9,211 nt of DNA from JARLFX01 sp036404255 (lineage in GTDB: Bacteria; Acidobacteriota; Terriglobia; Terriglobales; Acidobacteriaceae): assembly GCA_036404255.1 (NCBI GenBank), contig DASWOP010000183.1:1-9211 (forward strand). Direction: 5' to 3'. Below, in pieces: positions 6,188 through 9,211 of this stretch. Position 1 is the first letter of the stretch, and every line of letters begins with the position of its first letter. Position numbers and translations under genes: made by a program. A model generated the notes under the pieces. It saw nothing but the letters and a program-made list of their open reading frames with translations, did no database searches and was not told the origin of the DNA.

Positions 6188-7603
6188 TTAGTTCGCCTGG
6201 GTAATGTCAGCCGAGGCGGCGTACTGCTGGAGTGCCATATGCGCGAGGAGTGCCTCGAAGCACTTTGGATCCAGCTTGTGGGGAACATCTTCTTTGATGA
6301 TTGCGATGATTTGATCTGGCGGCAGGCCTTTGCGGTAAGGGCGGTCTTCTGAAAGTGCGCCGTAGACGTCTGCCATAGCCACAATGCGATCTGCAAGAGA
6401 TAGTTGATCGCCTTTGAGCCTGTGCGGATAGCCGGAGCCGTCGAGCCGCTCGTGATGCCTTCCGGCGATGCTGGCAATGCTGGCGAAGGAAGGGATGCGC
6501 TCCAGAATCTGCTGCGACAAAAGGGGGTGCTCGCGGACGACCTTCCACTCGGAGTCGTCGAGCTTGCCCGGCTTGTCCAGGATGGTGTTTGGCACCCGCA
6601 GCTTGCCCAGGTCGTGAAGCAGGGCGGCGCGATAGACGATTCGGCGGTCGGCGGATTCAAGGCCAAGCTGCCAGGCGATGCCGAGAGCGGCTTTCATGAC
6701 GCCGAGCGAGTGGTAATAGGTAAAGGAGGATTTTGCATCGACCACTTCGGCGAAGCCTTCGCAGAGGGTGTCCACTTCTTCGCTGTCAACGACCCGGACG
6801 ATGCCCGGCTCCAGCTTGAGCGCAATGGTGCGTTCGTCGGGTGTTCCGATGCCGGTCCAGAGCGAGCCTTCGCGGTCGAGAGTGGCGGCAATTTGTACCA
6901 ACTCCGGGTCGAACCAGGTTCCACTTCTTTTGTGGAGCGTTCTGATGGCGCGCGCGCGGCCCTGTTGTGCGGCAAAGACATCCAAATGCTGGGCGATGCA
7001 CAGAATTCTAGCCAGTACGGAGGTTGATGTACCTTTGAGCCGCCGCGGATATCCACGACCGTCCCAGTGCTCATCCAGCGAATGAATCGCTTCAGCACAC
7101 GCATCGCTGAAACCGATCTTGCGAACAATGCTGGCGCCTTTCGCACAACGCAGGTCGATCATTTCGGCGTTATTTCTCTTATGGCGAATGCTCAGCGCTA
7201 CGGCTCGGCGTGCTTTACGCAGTATGCCTGCGTCCGGCAGGGCATTGGACCAGGCATACTTCAACGCGGTGAGTGTGGGTCGTGTCCAGTCAATCGTCCT
7301 GACCTCACGCTTTGCTTTGCGTTCATCTCCACCCATGATCTGGAACATACGCCCGGCATTGCTGCTGCACCCCACGTCCTTGAGCAGCAGGGCGTAGTAG
7401 AGGTCGCCCAGTGCTACGTCATTCAATCCGAGGGCATTGCCGATGCGCATACCGAGCAGGCAGCTAGGCAAGGCGTGTCCGGGCACGGCATCGTCCGTCA
7501 GATCAAGCGCGAAGGAGAGTGCAGAGACGACTTCAGAGAGGACGATGCGCTCACCATCATTCTTTGTGAAGGATGACATTGGGTGTGGAGCCTTGGATTC
7601 CAT
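6188..7603 (-). CDS. Tandem HD-GYP protein: degenerate N-terminal HD, intact C-terminal HD-GYP
   Basis: The 471-residue protein has no membrane segment. HD-GYP domains hydrolyse cyclic di-GMP (some act on 3',3'-cGAMP). The C-terminal domain (about 290-455) keeps the set: His298 (YYHSLG), HDLGK at 330-334, REHP with His359, HHERLDGSGYP at 383-393 and ADVYGALSEDRPYR at 411-424 with Asp412. The N-terminal half (about 40-215) repeats the pattern in decayed form: LLLKDVGC at 72-79 has Lys in place of the His of HD, SLDEHWDGRGYP at 175-186 has Leu-Asp in place of the paired His but keeps DGxGYP, and IAQHLDVF has Gln where Asp is expected. This looks like an internal duplication with one catalytically dead copy, perhaps a sensory or dimerisation module. 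ATG at 7601-7603 is used; a second ATG at 7577-7579 has AAGG 11 bases upstream and is a real alternative. Confidence 0.9.
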   Translation of the reverse strand: MESKAPHPMSSFTKNDGERIVLSEVVSALSFALDLTDDAVPGHALPSCLLGMRIGNALGLNDVALGDLYYALLLKDVGCSSNAGRMFQIMGGDERKAKREVRTIDWTRPTLTALKYAWSNALPDAGILRKARRAVALSIRHKRNNAEMIDLRCAKGASIVRKIGFSDACAEAIHSLDEHWDGRGYPRRLKGTSTSVLARILCIAQHLDVFAAQQGRARAIRTLHKRSGTWFDPELVQIAATLDREGSLWTGIGTPDERTIALKLEPGIVRVVDSEEVDTLCEGFAEVVDAKSSFTYYHSLGVMKAALGIAWQLGLESADRRIVYRAALLHDLGKLRVPNTILDKPGKLDDSEWKVVREHPLLSQQILERIPSFASIASIAGRHHERLDGSGYPHRLKGDQLSLADRIVAMADVYGALSEDRPYRKGLPPDQIIAIIKEDVPHKLDPKCFEALLAHMALQQYAASADITQAN

Positions 7604-7855
7604 TCCCAGATTGTTACGGGCATTACCTTTGGTAGATATGGCTCTTTTGTGTGAGTAAGCAGTTCCCTTTGTGGGGGTTCTGGTTATTCATCGAGACACA
7701 TTGGAGTATCCGGTAGAGGCGCTTGCGTCTACAATTTCCCTACAGCCATTGATTGCCGATAGAAGGAATGCAAAGGGCCGAAGAAGCCGTATTCCGCTCC
7801 CAAACATAGAACCAGCCCGTCCAAGCAACAGGTAAACATAGTTGGAGTTTTGTTC
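7604..7855. promoter_or_regulatory. Divergent intergenic region between the HD-GYP and GT87 genes
   Basis: About 250 bases separate two divergent genes, so promoters in both directions are expected. Toward the GT87 gene, TACAAT at 7730-7735 is the best -10-like hexamer but lacks a recognisable -35. Toward the HD-GYP gene, TATCTA around 7632-7637 on the minus strand is a weaker candidate. The GT87 gene has a clear ribosome binding site, GGAG at 7844-7847, eight bases before ATG 7856. No inverted repeat suggesting an operator was found, and no small gene is convincing. Confidence 0.35.
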
Positions 7856-9094
7856 ATGACGAATCGCTTTTCCGGCAATCGAGTGATTGTCCTGATTTTC
7901 TGGGTGCTCGCATTTGCCGCCATTCCGTTCTGGACGCATATCGATACACCGGCGTGGGATATGGACATCTATCGCGCAGGGTTGCATTCGCTGAGAGCTG
8001 GGCACGATCCATACGCTGACGGCATGGCCGTTCAGCGGGACTTCCATGCACACCTGGCTGAACATCCCACCGCGGCACCGCCTTACACCTATGTCTATTC
8101 GCCGATTACGCTGCCGTTGCTGCGTCTGCTGGGTTCGATTCCAGCACCATTGATTACCGGCCTGTATTGGCTGCTCTATATGGCTGGAATCCTGGCGCAA
8201 ATATGGGTGGTGATGCAGGCTACTAAGCCGGAGGAGTGGAAGTACTTCGAATTCCTTGCGCCAGTGGCTGCGTTTTTCCCTGGGCTGCTGGTGCTGGATG
8301 TGGCGCTGAGCGGGAATGTGGCCTATATCTGCTACGGTTTGCTCTTTGCGACGGCGCTGCTGGGCTGGCGGCGTGGACAGTGGTTCTGGTTCTATGTAGC
8401 TATCGTGATTGCATCATGCTTCAAGGGACCGTTCCTGAGTCTGCTGGCGATTCCTGTTCTTTCAGCGCGCAGGCAGTGGGTTCCGGCCGGGGTGACGGGG
8501 GTGATTGGCGTGTCGCTTTTTGCGATGCAACCCTATGTGTGGCCCGAACTTTTTCGCAGTTACCTACAGGCGGTAGAACTCCAGTTCAGCTACAACCGCG
8601 ATTTTGGTGTCAGCCCGGCGGGTATCTTTGGGCGCGTAATTACCTATATGGGGCATTCGTATTCGCCGGCGTGCACGATCTTTTACCTGCTGTATGTGAT
8701 TCCGCTATTTGGGTTACTGCTGTATTTTTCGCGAGAGTTCCTGAAGGGGAAGTTCTCTCTGGAGCAATGGATGCCGGTGCTGCTGATGGGCGTGATCCTG
8801 CTGAACCCGCGCATTATGCCTTACGACATTGCGCCCATGTCGCTGCCCATGGCGCTGATGGGTTGGCGGTTTCTGCGAGCATACACCAGCGTGGGCAAGA
8901 CGATTACGATTCTTGGTGTGTTCTTTGTGGTGACCAACGCGGTGGCTTTGGGGAATCCGGATTCTAACCGGATCGATTTGTGGAAGTTTATCGAGGGGTT
9001 TGAAATCGTGCTCTTCTTTGCCGCGGGATGCTGGAATTTGCTGCGGAGGCAGAATGAGAATGTTGCTGTGCCAGCCCGCACGGCCATGGGCTAG
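7856..9094 (+). CDS. GT87 family (DUF2029) polytopic membrane mannosyltransferase-like protein
   Basis: A 412-residue, very hydrophobic protein with about nine or ten predicted membrane segments, beginning at about residues 9-26. It matches the GT87/DUF2029 pattern (PF09594) of PimE and related GT-C enzymes, which transfer a sugar from polyprenyl-phosphate donors to lipid or glycan acceptors on the periplasmic side. WDMDIYRAG at 34-42 sits in the first periplasmic loop and contains the acidic residues expected where PimE has its essential Asp. AGHDPYADG at 48-56 and YTYVYSPITLPLLR at 77-90 are also typical. The acceptor cannot be told from sequence. ATG 7856 has GGAG at eight-base spacing; a TTG two codons upstream is unlikely. 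It diverges from the HD-GYP gene, and the GT2-GtrA enzyme encoded nearby could supply its donor. Confidence 0.85.
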   Translation: MTNRFSGNRVIVLIFWVLAFAAIPFWTHIDTPAWDMDIYRAGLHSLRAGHDPYADGMAVQRDFHAHLAEHPTAAPPYTYVYSPITLPLLRLLGSIPAPLITGLYWLLYMAGILAQIWVVMQATKPEEWKYFEFLAPVAAFFPGLLVLDVALSGNVAYICYGLLFATALLGWRRGQWFWFYVAIVIASCFKGPFLSLLAIPVLSARRQWVPAGVTGVIGVSLFAMQPYVWPELFRSYLQAVELQFSYNRDFGVSPAGIFGRVITYMGHSYSPACTIFYLLYVIPLFGLLLYFSREFLKGKFSLEQWMPVLLMGVILLNPRIMPYDIAPMSLPMALMGWRFLRAYTSVGKTITILGVFFVVTNAVALGNPDSNRIDLWKFIEGFEIVLFFAAGCWNLLRRQNENVAVPARTAMG

Positions 9095-9096
9095 AG

Positions 9097-9126
9097 TTTA
9101 GTGTTGCCAGAGAGCAACAGACTAAA
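9097..9126. terminator. Imperfect hairpin after the GT87 gene, possible bidirectional terminator
   Basis: Three bases after the stop, TTTAG plus TGTTGC (9097-9107) pairs with GCAACA (9114-9119) and, after a two-base GA bulge, CTAAA (9122-9126), around the loop CAGAGA. It is well placed to end the GT87 transcript, and possibly an opposing transcript from the right. Neither strand has a proper T-run after the stem, so it is not a textbook intrinsic terminator. Confidence 0.4.
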
Positions 9127-9199
9127 ACGAAAGCCCGAATTGACGTACAGTGGTGAATGCTGCATCCAACGAATGAGCATGCGGACGCAAAGAATGAAT
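9122..9199 (-). other. Possible 3' end of an outer-membrane beta-barrel gene entering from the right
   Basis: On the minus strand a frame ending in TAG at 9122-9124 finishes AAFTTVRQFGLSF. A terminal Phe with alternating hydrophobic residues before it is the usual C-terminal signal of outer-membrane barrels and resembles the ends of the large TonB-dependent OAR-type receptors common in Acidobacteriota. However, TAA at 9200-9202 is in the same frame, leaving only 25 codons. The match is therefore either chance, a broken gene, or a gene whose frame shifts outside the visible part. Nothing else supports a gene in 9095-9211. Confidence 0.2.
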
Positions 9200-9211
9200 T
9201 TACGACAGCGA

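Noticed and set aside
7768..7809. 13-codon plus-strand frame (MQRAEEAVFRSQT) upstream of the GT87 gene, considered as a leader peptide
   Set aside because: Its AGAAGGA directly abuts the ATG, too close to work well, and no attenuator-like structure follows.
7688..8200. 170-codon minus-strand frame opposite the start of the GT87 gene
   Set aside because: The product is Arg/Gln-rich with no domain, while the plus-strand frame has a good ribosome binding site and GT87 motifs.
1..9211. CRISPR array, insertion sequence, prophage, toxin-antitoxin or tRNA/rRNA gene
   Set aside because: I found no regularly spaced repeats, transposase or integrase motifs, phage proteins, paired small genes or tRNA-like cloverleaf on either strand.

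Overview
The window looks like a chromosomal segment of a GC-rich, Gram-negative soil bacterium. I suggest Acidobacteriota, family Acidobacteriaceae (Granulicella, Terriglobus or Edaphobacter type). This rests on the protein style (Ala/Pro-rich linkers, a DUF1015 protein, a GerMN protein beside an amidase, a DPM1-GtrA fusion) and on two intergenic palindromes that resemble dispersed repeats I associate with that group. It is an inference from reading, not a database result.

Layout. The minus strand carries, from the left edge, the first 113 codons of fabI (1-341), then a compact four-gene run read right to left: a DUF1015 protein (2998-4335), a membrane-anchored N-acetylmuramoyl-L-alanine amidase (2049-3011), a membrane-anchored GerMN protein (1366-2052) and glutamate racemase murI (527-1369). 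The three internal junctions overlap by 14, 4 and 4 bases, so this is almost certainly one translationally coupled operon. Upstream on the same strand lie a polyprenyl-phosphate mannosyltransferase-like GT2 enzyme fused to a GtrA membrane domain (4620 to about 5828) and a tandem HD-GYP protein (6188-7603). The only clear plus-strand gene is a GT87-type polytopic mannosyltransferase (7856-9094), divergent from the HD-GYP gene. The last bases of the window may hold the 3' end of an outer-membrane beta-barrel gene on the minus strand, but an in-frame stop weakens that reading.

How the genes fit together. The left half is envelope housekeeping: MurI supplies D-glutamate for peptidoglycan, the amidase cuts it, the GerMN protein is probably an envelope partner, and FabI completes fatty-acid elongation. 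The right half suggests lipid-linked glycosylation. The GT2-GtrA enzyme would make a polyprenyl-phosphate sugar, and the GT87 enzyme belongs to a family that uses such donors on the outer face of the inner membrane. Between them sits a probable cyclic-di-GMP phosphodiesterase whose first HD domain has lost its metal ligands.

No prophage, insertion sequence, CRISPR array, tRNA or rRNA was seen. Most of the window is ordinary core-like sequence. The items most worth a second look are the two palindromic intergenic elements, the dead-plus-live HD-GYP tandem, and the donor-synthase/GT87 pairing.
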